A DNA stretch of 64,000 nucleotides from Phoronis australis (lineage: Eukaryota > Phoronida > Phoronidae). The stretch lies in contig NMRA01000043.1 in the NCBI GenBank assembly GCA_002633005.1, positions 832,481 to 896,480 of the forward strand, read 5' to 3'. How positions within the stretch are numbered: position 1 is the first letter of the stretch; every line of letters starts with the position of its first letter. The notes under the pieces were generated by a model that did not search any database, had not been told where the DNA came from, and saw only the letters and a list, made by a program, of their open reading frames with translations. The translations under genes and the position numbers were made by a program. Below, in pieces: positions 50,013-61,397 of the stretch.

Positions 50013-50296
50013 AAGTAATCAAGTAAGCAAGTGAAGTAAAGAGCCAAAATAACTTACATTTTATTAATAAATTTCATCAAAATATTTGTGATTAATTTTT
50101 TGCAAAGGTATGATGTCGTCAAAAACCGCTGTTAAAACGAGACAAAATGTAACCAACAGTAAAGGTCTAAACGATGCACAAACTCACACAAAACTGAGCA
50201 GAAACAAATCAACATTCCACTTTGAATTGAATTGAATATTCCAGCCAAGCTGGGGGAGTCAACAGGCCACTCCATCAAACCACCTTGCACAAATTA

Positions 50297-50352
50297 CACA
50301 GGCACACGCACACGCGCCCACACCCACACCCACGCACACGCACACGCACAAA
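50297..50352. repeat. (CA)n microsatellite
   Basis: CACACGCACAC and CACACCC variants over about 55 bp. Confidence 0.9.
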
Positions 50353-50982
50353 CACAGTCTTTCTAACAGATACCCCGGTTATGTGGGACTACTTAGGCTG
50401 TGCCTGGTACTGTAACGGGTTCGATGTTCAAAGTGAGTGTGCAGACATCATAAAAGCATGCAATTGAGCACTAATGAAGATTTTAGTGATGGCTGGCCCT
50501 TGTTAATAATTAGGCAGTTTCAGATAGGAAGAATGCACCTTGTTCATGAATAAGACAAGAGAATTGAGAATATCTTTGTTTGTTGAAAAACATGAAATTC
50601 TCAGTGAATACACAAGTGTTGTAACAACACAGCTGTCACTCATCAAGTCTCTCACTTAGAGGCTCACAACCTTGGGTTAACTCAGTGCACTGATATGGCT
50701 CACAAAATTTTCCACTTTGGGACAGAGAAAATTAATAATTTTGCTCAAGGCTGGAGCTTGTACCAAAGTTTAGAAACAGACAACACTGGCTGTCTTAAAT
50801 TCAAGAATGACTATAAATGACATATCAGTGTTCACCTGGATGTTGAACACTATGGGAGACTCAAGTAAGTGACTATTCGCCATGAATCCACTGATACCAC
50901 TGTTACCCCTTCAAAACCATTCACACGCCATGCTGTCCCACCACCAACAGCATGTGTTTGTGTGTATGGTCACGTGACTCAC

Positions 50983-51101
50983 CCGTAACAACTTGTGTAG
51001 CTGGTAATCCTCAAACACCGACTGTAGCAGGTCAAGGTCAGTGTCGTTACAGTCTGTCAGACACTGAATTTCCTCGAGACTGTCCAGCACTCGAGACACA
51101 G
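50983..51101 (-). CDS. CASK: CASK exon: L27A domain
   Basis: This exon has 119 bp: two bases completing an Ala codon, then 39 codons, ending in phase 0. The acceptor is CTGCTTCAG and the donor CGG|GTGAGT, both good matches to consensus. The translation [18 protein letters not shown] followed by [20 protein letters not shown] matches the first L27 domain of CASK ([18 protein letters not shown] in vertebrates) almost residue by residue. L27A is a short three-helix module that heterodimerises with other MAGUK scaffolds such as SAP97/DLG. The third helix continues in the exon at 20178-20345 (LLR then LYDRI; vertebrate LLD then LYDKI). This is the strongest identification in the window. Confidence 0.96.
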
Positions 51102-51801
51102 CTGAAGCAGACAATAGGCAAGCACAAATCAGCAGATGACAAAAACATGGTGGGATCACGTGAACTCAGTTGTGCGCAAGTTGATCGCACAACCGCTTAC
51201 TTCATTACAATGTTCAATGGTAAATAGACATTTCTAGGGCCAAACAAAAGTCGTGCGTGCCTATACCAGAATATAAATGTATGAGAAGGGTTTATAATAG
51301 CATGCAACACGTTGTCCATGTCACCTTTCGCGTGATTTGCCACTAGCTGCCACTAGCGCCAGCACAGGTCAAAGCGTCACAACCACGAAACCTTTGTTAC
51401 TAACTGATACGATGCTTTGACACAAGACAATCTTCAATATTAAGAAATATATGACAACCATGGACCCTTTCTCGAAGTATCTATTGACTTATAGACAAAG
51501 CTCATATTTCTGACTATGAATAGCCAAAAGTTGATTTTCTACTCATTTGTCCATAAAACTAGTTTGTTTGCTTGTCCACAAAGTTTCTTTGCTAGTTTCT
51601 TCGTTCACATGCTACGAGTTGCATTTTTTTATCCACTTGCCACGAAATTTACACACAAAATGTGTTTTTATTGCCTCAATGCACAATACTTTTTATTGAG
51701 ATCAGATGCAAGATGTGCGTTTGTGGAACTCTAGCTCATAGGTTCTAGTTCCAATCTATCTTAAACTTGGGAATTTCCTCTCGTTTCACTTGTAACACCA
51801 A

Positions 51802-52559
51802 AGGGCCTTTCACACTAAGGTCGACACCTTAATGTTTTGGGAAGTTGCGATCAGTATGAATGCTTCACTTCGGTCCTGGATCAAAGTTAACAGTACCAGT
51901 TAAATTGTTACATAAAAAATGTTAGAGTGCAAGTGATGCAGCAGTGCTATCTTGTAATAACTTTGATGACGCGTAGTCTCACCTACCATTTACTTCAATG
52001 CTGTTAACTACTGAAGCCAGAATGAACAGTTTAATTAACTGCGCAGTTTACATCGATGTTCCTGCTCATACAAGAGTAAACTATAGAATATTCACCTTTA
52101 CCCAATAGAGGTCACTAGTCACGGACAGGAAGTGGATTCCATGACTAACGAGTCTCGCTAAATTAAAGCATTCTCTCTCTCTAGACATTGTATGGACATT
52201 TTTAGAGGTATAAGCTAGATATAAGATTTAAGTGTTTTAGCAGCATTTTCACTACGTTGCAGCGATTAATGCCTATTAATTTTACGTTCATTTTCCTCGC
52301 ATTTTAGTGAAGGTTATCCTTCTCTTTGTTGTAGATCGTCTTCATTCCAAGACGCACTGAATCGTTGAAATAAAGCTCGAAAAAGTTCAAATACTTATCT
52401 ATGAAGACGATCTCTAAAAATGTCCATACAATGTCCAGAGAGAGAGAATGCTTTAATTTAGCGAGACTCGTTAGTCATGGAATCCACTTCCTGTCCGTGA
52501 CTAGTGACCTCTATTGGGTAAAGGTGAATATTCTATATAAACTTAGTATGAAAGGGCCT
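51802..52559. mobile_element. MITE, AGGGCCTTTCATACT family, copy B, interrupted
   Basis: The left tip AGGGCCTTTCACACTAAGGT and the right tip (inverted) AGGCCCTTTCATACTAAG bracket the MITE. The body shared with copies A and C ends at about 52076 and the right tip resumes at 52543. The gap is filled by a younger foldback element with a target-site duplication. Confidence 0.8.
52082..52537. mobile_element. 456 bp foldback element with 5 bp target duplication
   Basis: The left arm (52082-52207) and right arm (52412-52537) are inverted copies of 126 bp. I can find only one difference, a T/C change in the CTCTAGACATTG region. The tips read TATAGAATATTCACC in both directions. The element is flanked on both sides by TAAAC (52077-52081 and 52538-52542), a clean target-site duplication. 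The 204 bp loop has no ORF. It sits inside MITE copy B. Near identity of the arms suggests recent insertion or arm homogenisation. Confidence 0.88.
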
Positions 52560-52793
52560 CAAATGAATTTTCAGTTCCCACTCAGTAACCCTCCATGACA
52601 GGTCAATTTAGAAAACAGGGTTGCATAAGACTTCCAATCTCATCCAGCTGGTTAAGTTTGATTGTTGCATGATGCCAACAACATTGTTCAACAGTAAAAA
52701 CTTGATGCATGACAATGAAACATTCTTGTTGTTATCCAGCATGCAAATTTTATGAAACTAGCGCCAAGAAGCTGCACGAATCGTTCATGAACT

Positions 52794-52862
52794 TAAATAG
52801 ATAAATAAAACAACAAGAATGGATCATGTTGATCCATTCTTGTCGTTTTATTTACCTATTTA
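52794..52862. repeat. 69-nt near-perfect hairpin
   Basis: Two 33-nt arms with two mismatches surround a 3-nt loop. The inner arm is AACAAGAATGGATCA against TGATCCATTCTTGTC. It lies in a CASK intron and would fold tightly as RNA. It may be a minimal inverted-repeat element. Confidence 0.8.
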
Positions 52863-53040
52863 TATTCTACATTTCGTGAAACAATAGTATCCTTAGGAGG
52901 ATCTGGATCGCCTTATTTAGTTTCAGATTTATTTTCTAAGTCATGAACTTAATAATGTATAAGGTCATAACCGACTCGACAAACACTGGTGAGATACCAA
53001 TTTCAGTGAACACATCTTCAGTCTTAATCCCGCCACTTAC

Positions 53041-53152
53041 CCATAGAGGTCATCTCATCATCACCATTAAGTTCAGATACACCTTCTGCTGGGATGGTGT
53101 CACTATAGTACTGAGACCACTTCTCACTGGATACTGCCGACAGTACTGCCCC
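53041..53152 (-). CDS. CASK: CASK exon: calmodulin-binding tail and linker to L27
   Basis: This exon has 37 codons plus one base (phase 0 in, phase 1 out). It is flanked by ATTTGCAG on the acceptor side and ATGG|GTAAGT on the donor side. The translation begins GAVLSAVSSEKWSQYYSD, against GAVLAAVSSHKFNSFYGD in vertebrate CASK. It then runs into an acidic linker (ELNGDDEMTSM) where the vertebrate protein has a similarly acidic SEDPTSS stretch. The conserved half is the hydrophobic part of the calmodulin-binding helix. The linker is poorly conserved and, in vertebrates, subject to alternative splicing. The last base G joins CT of the next exon to make Ala, giving [12 protein letters not shown]. 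The intron to the previous exon is 4,098 bp. Confidence 0.93.
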
Positions 53153-54904
53153 CTGCAAATAGAAAGGAAAATTACAGTCACAAAAATTAAATAAACATAT
53201 GGTTAGCACAACATGAACCTTTCCTACCCAGTCAAATCCAGCTCATCCGAAGCATTGACAGAAACTGCAAAGTTAGCTTCTAAGGTAACAGACATTGAAA
53301 TCATCATAAGACATGTTATCGTCATCAAATTTATTGCAAGGTGGTGTAAAATGACCTTCACCATTATCCCAGCAGTGACACCCGTCGATAGTTTCTACTG
53401 AATTGAGCATTCTCACTACAGCGACAAGTCTACGCTTTGCAGTTAAATCCACCCATTTACAGCCAAGACCAAACTTAAAATGTTCCCATAGACCAATGTT
53501 TCCCACAGACCAACCATCAATGTAAGTGCGAAAGGATATTAATTAAGTGATAAGTAAATATTCGCTAGCCTGCCCATGATCTCATAACAACCAAAGTGTT
53601 GAATATGATGTAAGTTAATGTTGTTGGAGGTTAATTATAGGCACGCAATTTTGAACCAATTTAAAGACAATATTTGGGATTCTATATCGAAGAAACCAAC
53701 TAACAGTATGGAATTCTATTAAATTACTTAGACTTTTTAAAACTTTAATGGCACCAAAGTTAAAAAGCATTTCTAAATAAGAAAATGCATGTGAATTAAC
53801 ACCACATACAACAACAACACAGCTTGTTATGATCACTGCACAGAAAAGAGCACAAGCATTTGTAATGCCAACAATTCACCTTAAAACACAAGCCAGATTG
53901 CCATGTCTATTCAAATTACAACAAAATTAACAAAACTTACGCAGACAAGTGTAACTTCAGACAAAATTAAAAGTTCCTCCATTGCACTAAATGGAAATCG
54001 TAATAAACAGTCCCCTTTAAGGTATTACGTCACAGCCGGAGCCCACGCCTACTGTATCCAAACTATAAGACCTCAAATCATGCTGTGTACATAAACTTTA
54101 GAAACTGTAACCAGTTCAAGCCTGCATGTTGGTCACTGTGCCAAACTCAAGTGAAGAGAAGCAGGAGGGATGACCCAGACATAATGAGAGTCAGATGGAA
54201 GACATAAGGGGCTTGAGTAACAACTTGTAACCATGGTCTAAACACGACAACTTCTAGCCTCCATCAGCACCAATTCTCCACTATGAGGAGGTTGTTGGTG
54301 CAAGGGATTAATTAGACCTGATGTATTCCCACCACTGAGATAGGTCATGTGTGTGCACAGATTGTTCACACCAGCTCTGATTAAAATTGATCTAGGAGTG
54401 TACTGCCATAGGGAAAATTTAGGGGGCATTATGCAATGGGTCACTTTTTTCTGTACATTTTCATGAGAGGCAAGTAACTATACCCACGTCATTATTTGCT
54501 CATTAACTAGCTGCCTAAAGTGAGGTGAACATATTTAGAGAACAAGAATGTGTAAGAATCTTATTAAGCATTTGTTTGAACTTTTCAGGGTCAAATCTCA
54601 AATTATGTGAATCTCAAATTATGTGTCAACAAGATGCAGCAGTTGATAAGAACTGGTGACAAAGTGAAATTGGAACTCGACATCTTACAACAAAATATAA
54701 TCCAATGTTCTGGCACTACGACATGATGATTTAAATATATCTACCTACGCACTCATAAAAATGGCAAGAAAAACTTTAATTTACAAAAAGGTTTAATTAC
54801 CTTTCTTCAGAGATCACGTTTGTTATTGAACAACCATGTACATATTTGTAAATTAAGGTTATATGCAAGTCTGCATGTTTTGTCAAATATTTACAAAAAC
54901 TATT

Positions 54905-55300
54905 AATTTAAACTCGATAAAAAAAAATTTCTTTTCTGGAAGTAGAAAGCCCGTTATTAATTGGACAATGTGAAAATGTGTTTTTAGGGCAACTTAACAT
55001 CTCAAAAACGCTGTTTCAATTTTCTACAATATCATTTCGTTTCACTTTCATGCAGCTTTATAGAGTTTTTTCACGAAAATCATAAAAAGTCTTATTTAAG
55101 ATAGCTCCCCATGTAAAACTTGAACACTTTAAAAACAATTCCAAGTAAAAGTTTGGAGAACACTACATATAGCATAGTATCTCAAAGTTTGGAGAACACT
55201 ACATATAGCATAGTATCTCAAAGTTTGGAGAACACTACATATAGCATAGTATCTCAAAGTTTCAACTCAATCTCATCAGCCATTTCTGAGATATGATGTT
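54905..55300. repeat. Dispersed repeat, related to 11207-11640
   Basis: This has the same block order as the 11.2 kb copy (TTTCTGGAAGTAGAAAGCCC through CAGCCATTTCTGAGATAT). It is interrupted by a local 36 bp triplication at 55147-55258. Confidence 0.55.
55147..55258. repeat. 36 bp tandem repeat, 3 copies
   Basis: AAAGTTTGGAGAACACTACA begins three identical units inside the dispersed repeat. Identical copies suggest a recent local expansion. Confidence 0.9.
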
Positions 55301-56085
55301 CCATGATAGCCAAACCTTTCTAGGGTAATACACCAACTTAAGAACCATAAATTACTTAAGTCCCAAATAACAAGCATGTACTCATAAAATGAAAATTTCC
55401 TTTTTAAAATAAAAGATTGTAAAAAATCATAGTTACTAATCAAAGAGATGGTCATAAAATAGGACTTTCAGCAAATTGCATAGATTGATCATAATAGAAC
55501 TTGACATAGGGATACTATCACTAGGTACAAGGAACCATTTGGGCATTAACCAAACTTTACAAGACGATAGATTTACATCATGTCCTGGCTTGTTATCTGT
55601 TGATATATTGTGTAAACTAGAACATCTTTCTTGAATCAGTCTCCATGGTTACCTTCAGCACCCCTTGCCACTAGCTGCAGTAGCAGAACCACGAGATCTC
55701 TTTTCACATAGCTAATGTAGCAGAATCTATGTAGCAGGATTCATGAACCCCTTAGATATTTTTCTTGTATCAAAGACCAATGCTGCAACAGCATCAGGCC
55801 ACAGACTTTATGCTTGCTTCCCTCTCTAAATGCTTGCTTATTTATTTGTCTAGTCAAGACTTAATTATCGGCTGTTAGTAGAAATTTTCCACAGTCCAAA
55901 GCGGTGCAAATGATGAAGGTCTCCTAGTCTTGTGTGATTTTTTAAAATGACAGGGCCAAAAGCGATTACTTGTGTTGGACTGGATAAAACCTTTCCCCTT
56001 GAGGAGTTGTGATGGGTGATGGAAACTCTTCAAAGTCACAAAGTTGCAATGGTGGTGGGAAAGCAACAACTCATGTCAATAGCAG

Positions 56086-56695
56086 ATCCTAAACTACACA
56101 ATTAACAGACTGCTAAACACGAAGACGGACACAATAACATGACTCACGTACCTGCAAACACCGTTCACGACTCACATACACAGGATTGGACTCACAAAAC
56201 ACAATTCATTCACAAAAATACAAAGTCACGGATTCACATTAACGTTGAAACACGATAAACTGATCGCAAAACGCGGTTCACTCCGATAAAGCATGCCGAA
56301 TACAGTCACAGACTCATCGGCAGATGAGAATTGATGTCACAAAAAGATTTTGGATGCCAATATACTATAGATCAATTAAGCAGTTTAAATAATGTTTATT
56401 GTTTCTAATTCAAAACATTTACATCACATTACAGACAAATATCCAAAATTATATCTAATCTCGCACCCATTACACACCTGTTGAAGCCGATTTCTACATT
56501 TTATCAGTAAACTGAGTTTGGCAGTCCGTGTGTCGTGTTCCATGAGTCCGTGGCCGTGTATTTTGGGTGAATGAATCGTGTTTTGTGAGTCCGATTCCGT
56601 GTATGTGAGTCAGTAAATGGTGTCTGCCGGTACGAGAGTTGTTTTTGTGTCTGTCACCGTGTTTAGGAATCTGTTAACCGTGTTCCTTAAGTACC
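56086..56695. mobile_element. Palindromic foldback element, diverged copy
   Basis: The left arm (about 56086-56315) and right arm (about 56515-56695) carry the same ~21 bp units as the 39.4 kb element (e.g. GACTCACAAAACACAATTCA against TGAATCGTGTTTTGTGAGTC), with more substitutions. A longer unique loop of about 200 bp lies between them. It lies between two CASK exons. Confidence 0.75.
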
Positions 56696-57250
56696 ATGAG
56701 ATAACTGAAGGAGATCGCAATACAAAAACACCGAGCAGTATAGTTGTTCTAAAAATTATTCAAAACCTCTTATTCATACAATAACTTAAACAAACTTTCA
56801 TGAAACCACCAAATAGCTAGAATCAGGCTGCAGTAACTGCGTAGAGACAAGACCGGAAACCAATGGAGTCGATGCAAACAGGCACAGGGTTCTCTTAGCA
56901 TAGGAGTGCAGACTTCTATGCAGGTCAAATCACTAAGTTCAGTACAACAACATATTTAATAATCATTATTCTGAAATCCAAAAATTACATCTAACTTTGG
57001 TAAAGAACATGTTTTAACCATGTTTTAGTGATAAGGTGCATAATTCAAGACGACATCTTTTAAATTAAAAATTCTAGGAATTGGTCATTACTAGCTTTAA
57101 ACTGATGCCAAAAACACTAAGAAAATTCAGCTGCTGGTAAATAAAATACAGAAGCAATACTAAATTTAATTTGTCCTGCCAGCACTCTGCATTGAATAGG
57201 TTACCGTCAAAAGCTGGCCACCAAGACGGCAAGTGTGGGGTCATGCGTAC

Positions 57251-57331
57251 CTTTAACTTCCTGCGTTGGTTAAACTCCTGCATCTCTTGCACAGTGTCAT
57301 GCAGGTGTACCTTGGGTGCGCCACCTTTCTC
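57251..57331 (-). CDS. CASK: CASK exon: end of the CaMK-like domain and start of the calmodulin-binding tail
   Basis: The exon has 27 codons, phase 0 at both ends. A pyrimidine-rich tract ending TTGCAG precedes it and AAAG|GTACGC follows it. The translation contains KVHLHDTVQEMQEF followed by NQRRKLK. This lines up with the CASK segment reading KIHLPETVEQLRKF then NARRKLK, as I recall the vertebrate protein, directly after the last kinase helix. In CASK this stretch ends the pseudokinase-like CaMK domain and begins the calmodulin-binding autoregulatory region. The scaffold works at synapses and epithelial junctions. The next exon starts in the expected phase and continues the alignment (RRKLK then GAVLSAVSS), which fixes gene identity and direction. 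An exon ending in the kinase helix should lie upstream at higher coordinates; I could not find one before the window ends. Confidence 0.9.
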
Positions 57332-57549
57332 CTGCAACATAAAGAGAATGTTCACCATACAAGACATGTAACAAGGCCCAGCACTTGAACAACCACCTGT
57401 TAGGACATAAACAAACCAGGTCAGGCCAACCAAATACAGTTTATCAGTCAGCACCAGCTGGTGGAATGTAGTTAAGTGGTTAACACCAAGCCCTGAGGTG
57501 TGGACCACAGGAGATTTATTAATGTCTCAATAAACCTTGGCAGCATGAT

Positions 57550-58328
57550 AGCCTAGAGCTTCTCTAGCAAAACATGGCGATATCACAACTCCTATTGTTT
57601 CCCAGGTAAAACATGGCTATATCACAACCCCTAGTGCTTCCCTAGTAAAACATGGCCATATCATAACCCCTAGAGCTTCCCAAATAAACATGGCGATATC
57701 ATAACTCCTAGAGCTTCCCAAGTAAAACGTGGCCATGTCACACAACCCCTAGAGCTTCACTAATAAAACATGGCCATATCACAACCCCTAGTGCTTCCCT
57801 AGTAAAACATGGCCATATCATAACCCCTTGAGCTTCCCAAATAAAACATGGCGATATCATAACTCCTAGAGCTTCCCAAGTAAAATGTGGCCATGTCACA
57901 CAACCCCTAGTGCTTCACTAATAAAACAGGGCCATATCACAACCCCTAGTGCTTCCCTAGTAAAACATGGCGATACCAAAACTCTTAGTGCTTCCCTAGA
58001 AAAACATTGCAATATCACAACCCCTAGTAATTCCCTTGTAAAACATGGCGATATCACAACCTCTAGAGCTTCCCTTGTAAAACATGGCCATATCACAACT
58101 CCTAGTGCATTCCCAAGTAAAACATGGCCATATTACAACCCCTAGTGCTTCCCTAGTAAAACATGGCCATATCACAACCCCTAGTGCTTCACTAGTAAAA
58201 CATGGCCATATCACAACACCTAGTGCTTCCCTAGTAAAACATGGCGATATCACAACCCCTAGTGCTTCACTAGTAAAACATGGCCATATCACAACACCTA
58301 GTGCTTCCCTAAAACATGGCGATATCAC
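57550..58328. repeat. 39 bp minisatellite, ~20 copies
   Basis: The unit contains CTTCCCTAGTAAAACATGGC and CATATCACAACCCCTAGTG. The period is 13 codons, so long ORFs appear on both strands (13-residue repeats KHGHITTPSASLV and, on the other strand, CFTREALGVVIWP). It starts about 220 bp upstream of the CASK exon at 57331 on the coding strand. Confidence 0.95.
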
Positions 58329-59721
58329 GTAAAGAAGACTTGCATGGTCTTGTGATTTCATGAGATTATTGAAACTATGGAACGCAGGTCAGGTTACAGC
58401 CAGAAGTCAGCACACACAACTTAACTCTGGAGTGATGCGCACACCAATGTGGACAAAACGTATTCAATAAGTACTTGAGTACTACACACACTGGTCATAG
58501 GTTGTCTTCCACCACACACATTTATCAGCCAATGATCTATGAACCTCCTGAACACTGAAACACCTGTTAATTATATGGCAGAAAAAAGCAGATTCCTGCA
58601 ACAGTGTGGCTTAATTGCCACCCCTGCCTAGGAACATACTTGTGAAATGAGTAGTTAATTAATAAGTCCCAGGAAACTGGCCTGACTGTTAACTAAACAT
58701 TAACAGTATCAGGTTCTGCCTACCATGACTAGATACTGGTAACAGAAGCTTAAAACAACAAATTGTCAGCAGCAATCAAGATAATTTACTACTGCCATAG
58801 TTCTGACCCACAACCATGTAATTTATTAGGTCTTGCTAGTTCTAAGTCAAAATTTTATAAGTTACTGCTTGCATAGGTCTAAGTCACAACAATATATTAA
58901 CTTATTGTATGAATACATCAAAGTCAAACTCTATATAATTTACAACTCAGAGCTAAAACTCTCCACTATATAATTTACCGCATGCATAGTTCTGAGTCAA
59001 TCTTTACAATTTACTACTTGCATGGTTCAAAGTCAAAACTGAATAATTTTTAATGAATGCTAAGTAGTCTGAGTCAAATTATATAATGTACCCCTTGCAC
59101 TTACAGTTCCAAGTTACCAACTGCATAAATTACTGCTTGCATAGTTCTAAATCACAACTGTATAATTTACTAGAACAATGTAGGAATACCTTAAAATACG
59201 AGAAGACAGCTATTGACAATTTGCCACTTATCTGTAAAATCCTGCAGACTAAGGACATTCCATAAACACTGAGACAAAAAATAGTATAAAGTCAATCTAG
59301 AGCAATCGTGAAAACGAGTTTCACAAGAAATGACAAAAAAACTTGGACACATACAGATAACTCACAAAGAAACAAGGGCAATAAAAACAGATGACCGAAA
59401 ACAAGATTTACAAATATAGGTAAATGATTTTGTTTCTGATACAACCTAAAAGTTATCAGTTAATTAGATAGTACAGTAAACTCTCACAAATTTTGGACAC
59501 AATATGATGGATAAGCGATGTTTTGTTTTTTCACTTTTCCACAGAAGATAGGTAGCACTAAAGTAATGTTTTTGCCCACTTAAGGTCTTTGCCATAGCAA
59601 CCATAAGACAAGATTTTGAAAAGGGGCATTCACAACAATTTTAGCAGCCCTTGAAAAATGAAAAAATGAAAAAAAAACAGTCCAAAACTGGTGACATTTT
59701 ACTATAGTATGTAAGACTAAC

Positions 59722-59804
59722 GTGAGGTGATGCTATGAAGTAGAAGTCATCAGAAGCATCAGTCAGCTGCAGACCGTGTCCACGTCGCACGTCTTCACCT
59801 CCAC
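59722..59804 (-). CDS. Candidate cassette exon, unknown product
   Basis: This is an 83 bp open segment: two bases plus 27 codons, ending in phase 0. The acceptor is TGTACAG and the donor CAC|GTTAGT. The reading frame gives GGEDVRRGHGLQL then TDASDDFYFIASPH, with mixed codon content and no repeat character. It ends in the phase required by the CASK exon at 57331 and lies just upstream of it, so splicing into CASK would keep the frame. It does not resemble the kinase segment expected there, so it would be an insertion or belong to another transcript. It could be chance: an 83 bp open stretch is not rare. Confidence 0.3.
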
Positions 59805-60202
59805 CTGTACACCCCAACACCATTCTTACTACACTCCACAGTCAGATCCTCTCAGCCTCACACAATTTAATCCTCCCAAGCAGCCATCTAAGTTTAACTG
59901 ACACAGCCCTTCATTATCAAATGCACAGAGTTTCTCCTATGACAAGAACAAAGATTAAACTCAAAATTCCTGAGCAAAAATCCGCAACAAAGATATTTGT
60001 GTTGCTTTGAGTGACGGCAAAGATATAATATGAATTCCTAAGCTAGACAATCAAATGCAGAAAGTACTTCATTCCTCAACAGACTACTTGACTTAGCACA
60101 TGGTAGGAGCATATGTACTTCACAATACTCATTTGAGCAGCCACTGACCTTGTGGTAAGCTATTTTTGTTTATCACAGTGGTGTCATGTTCTGATGGATT
60201 TA

Positions 60203-60342
60203 CACAACAGCAACAATAGCCACTTGGCTAATGCCTTTACAAATGGCCACAGTAATGCCTGCAAACTATTCACAACAGCAACAATAGCCACTTGGCTAAT
60301 GCCTTTACAAATGGCCACAGTAATGCCTGCAAACTATTCACA
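60203..60342. repeat. 68 bp direct duplication
   Basis: CACAACAGCAACAATAGCCA begins two identical adjacent copies, indicating a recent duplication. Confidence 0.93.
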
Positions 60343-60658
60343 TAGTTTGTTCCTACATTACATTACCTGTCATAATTTGCTAGTTTTAACCACTTCAAAT
60401 GTACAGAACCACATAATTGTCAATCATGAAAAAATTCTCCTACGAAATAGCCATAAGGCAATGCCCTGTCAGTTTTCTGAAGTTGGAAGATATTAACCAT
60501 ACAAAATGTAGTCATGGAAACTGAGCAGATAGCAGAAATTGTAACTGAGTAATTGGAAGCGAGCATACAAGTAATTGCTGAGCAAAGTTTGAAGTCATGC
60601 ACTGTCAGTCAACTAGAGACGATAATGAGTCCTAATTGTACACAATTAAATATATCAT

Positions 60659-61164
60659 AAGGCCCTTTCATATTGACTTAACTCCGGTCTGAGCGGAGCG
60701 TCGACCTAAACAGTGCGGTTAACTGGACCGTTCATACTGGCTTCGGTAGTTAATGACCATCGAAGTAAAGGGTTGGTGACACTGACGTCATCGAAGTTAT
60801 CGCAAGGTAGTGCTGCACGCTAAGATTTTTTAAATGTGACAATTTGGGAACATTTAAATGTGCTAAATGACATTAAACTGATTTTTAAATCAATTGGTTA
60901 TCATTAGAGCAAAAATAAGTAGTTATTAGTGACGGCACTACTCTGTAACTGTTGACGATAACAGTGGCACCTGGCGATAACTTCGATTGGACCGGAGTTA
61001 AGCGTTCATACTGCACCGTAGCGTCGACGCTGCGGTCTTAAATCCACCTGTTAACTGCGATGTTAACTGGAGCTGTTAACTGCGATCCAGGAACGGAGTT
61101 AAGCGTTCATACTGACCGCAACTCCCCAAACCATCAACGCGTCGACGTTAGTATGAAAGGCCCT
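60659..61164. mobile_element. MITE, AGGGCCTTTCATACT family, copy C
   Basis: The tips are AGGCCCTTTCATATTGACTT and (inverted) AGGGCCTTTCATACTAACGT. The subterminal regions are rich in GTCGACG and GTTAACTG words and pair with each other (GCGTCGAC near both ends), making extended imperfect inverted repeats. The interior shares the TGACGTCATCGAAGTTAT and AAGGTAGTGCTGCACG blocks with the other copies. Confidence 0.8.
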
Positions 61165-61211
61165 ATAGTGTATTCTCTTGATAAACAATGTCCAGTTGCC
61201 ATTGCAATTAG

Positions 61212-61397
61212 TCACTACTACAACCAGTTACTGCCACAACCAGTCACAGCCATAACCATTCACTGCCTCAACTGGTCACTGCCTCAACTGGTCACTGCCT
61301 CAACTGGTCACTGCCTCAACTGGTCACTCACTGCCTCAACTGGTCACTGCCACAACTGGTCACTGCCACAACTGGTCACTACCACAACTGGTCATTA
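61212..61397. repeat. 16 bp tandem repeat, ~11 copies
   Basis: CACTGCCTCAACTGGT and variants. It starts about 50 bp after MITE copy C. Confidence 0.9.

Larger units (their letters stand above)
20346..50982 (-). other. CASK intron, 30.6 kb, splitting L27A
   Basis: This intron falls inside the third helix of L27A. It holds most of the window's minisatellites, the 39.4 kb palindrome, a mobile element at 40.2-41.2 kb, a MITE at 47.0 kb and modular repeats at 35.2-36.6 kb. Weak exon-like segments occur at 46.2, 43.2, 32.6 and 31.2 kb on the same strand and at 28.65 kb on the other. The stretches 20.7-22.1, 26.1-27.9, 28.8-31.1, 36.7-39.3, 41.3-42.4, 43.5-46.0 and 47.8-49.2 kb show only unique AT-rich sequence with no feature I can support. 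Confidence 0.8.
51102..53040 (-). other. CASK intron, 1.9 kb, with nested transposons
   Basis: This intron separates the linker exon from the L27A exon. Its middle (51802-52559) is a MITE interrupted by a younger 456 bp foldback element, followed by a 69-nt hairpin at 52794-52862. The rest has no supported feature. Confidence 0.8.
53153..57250 (-). other. CASK intron, 4.1 kb, with a foldback element
   Basis: This intron lies between the two calmodulin-tail exons. It contains the degenerate palindromic element at 56086-56695, a dispersed repeat at 54905-55300 and a 36 bp triplication at 55147-55258. Apart from these I see nothing recognisable. Short ORFs at 53213-53506 overlap each other on both strands without splice signals and look like noise. 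Confidence 0.8.

Noticed and set aside
57074-57508. 144-codon minus-strand ORF
   Set aside because: Only 57251-57331 is coding; the ORF runs through both splice sites of a CASK exon.
57885-58361. Repeat proteins on both strands
   Set aside because: They come from a 39 bp minisatellite whose period is a multiple of three.
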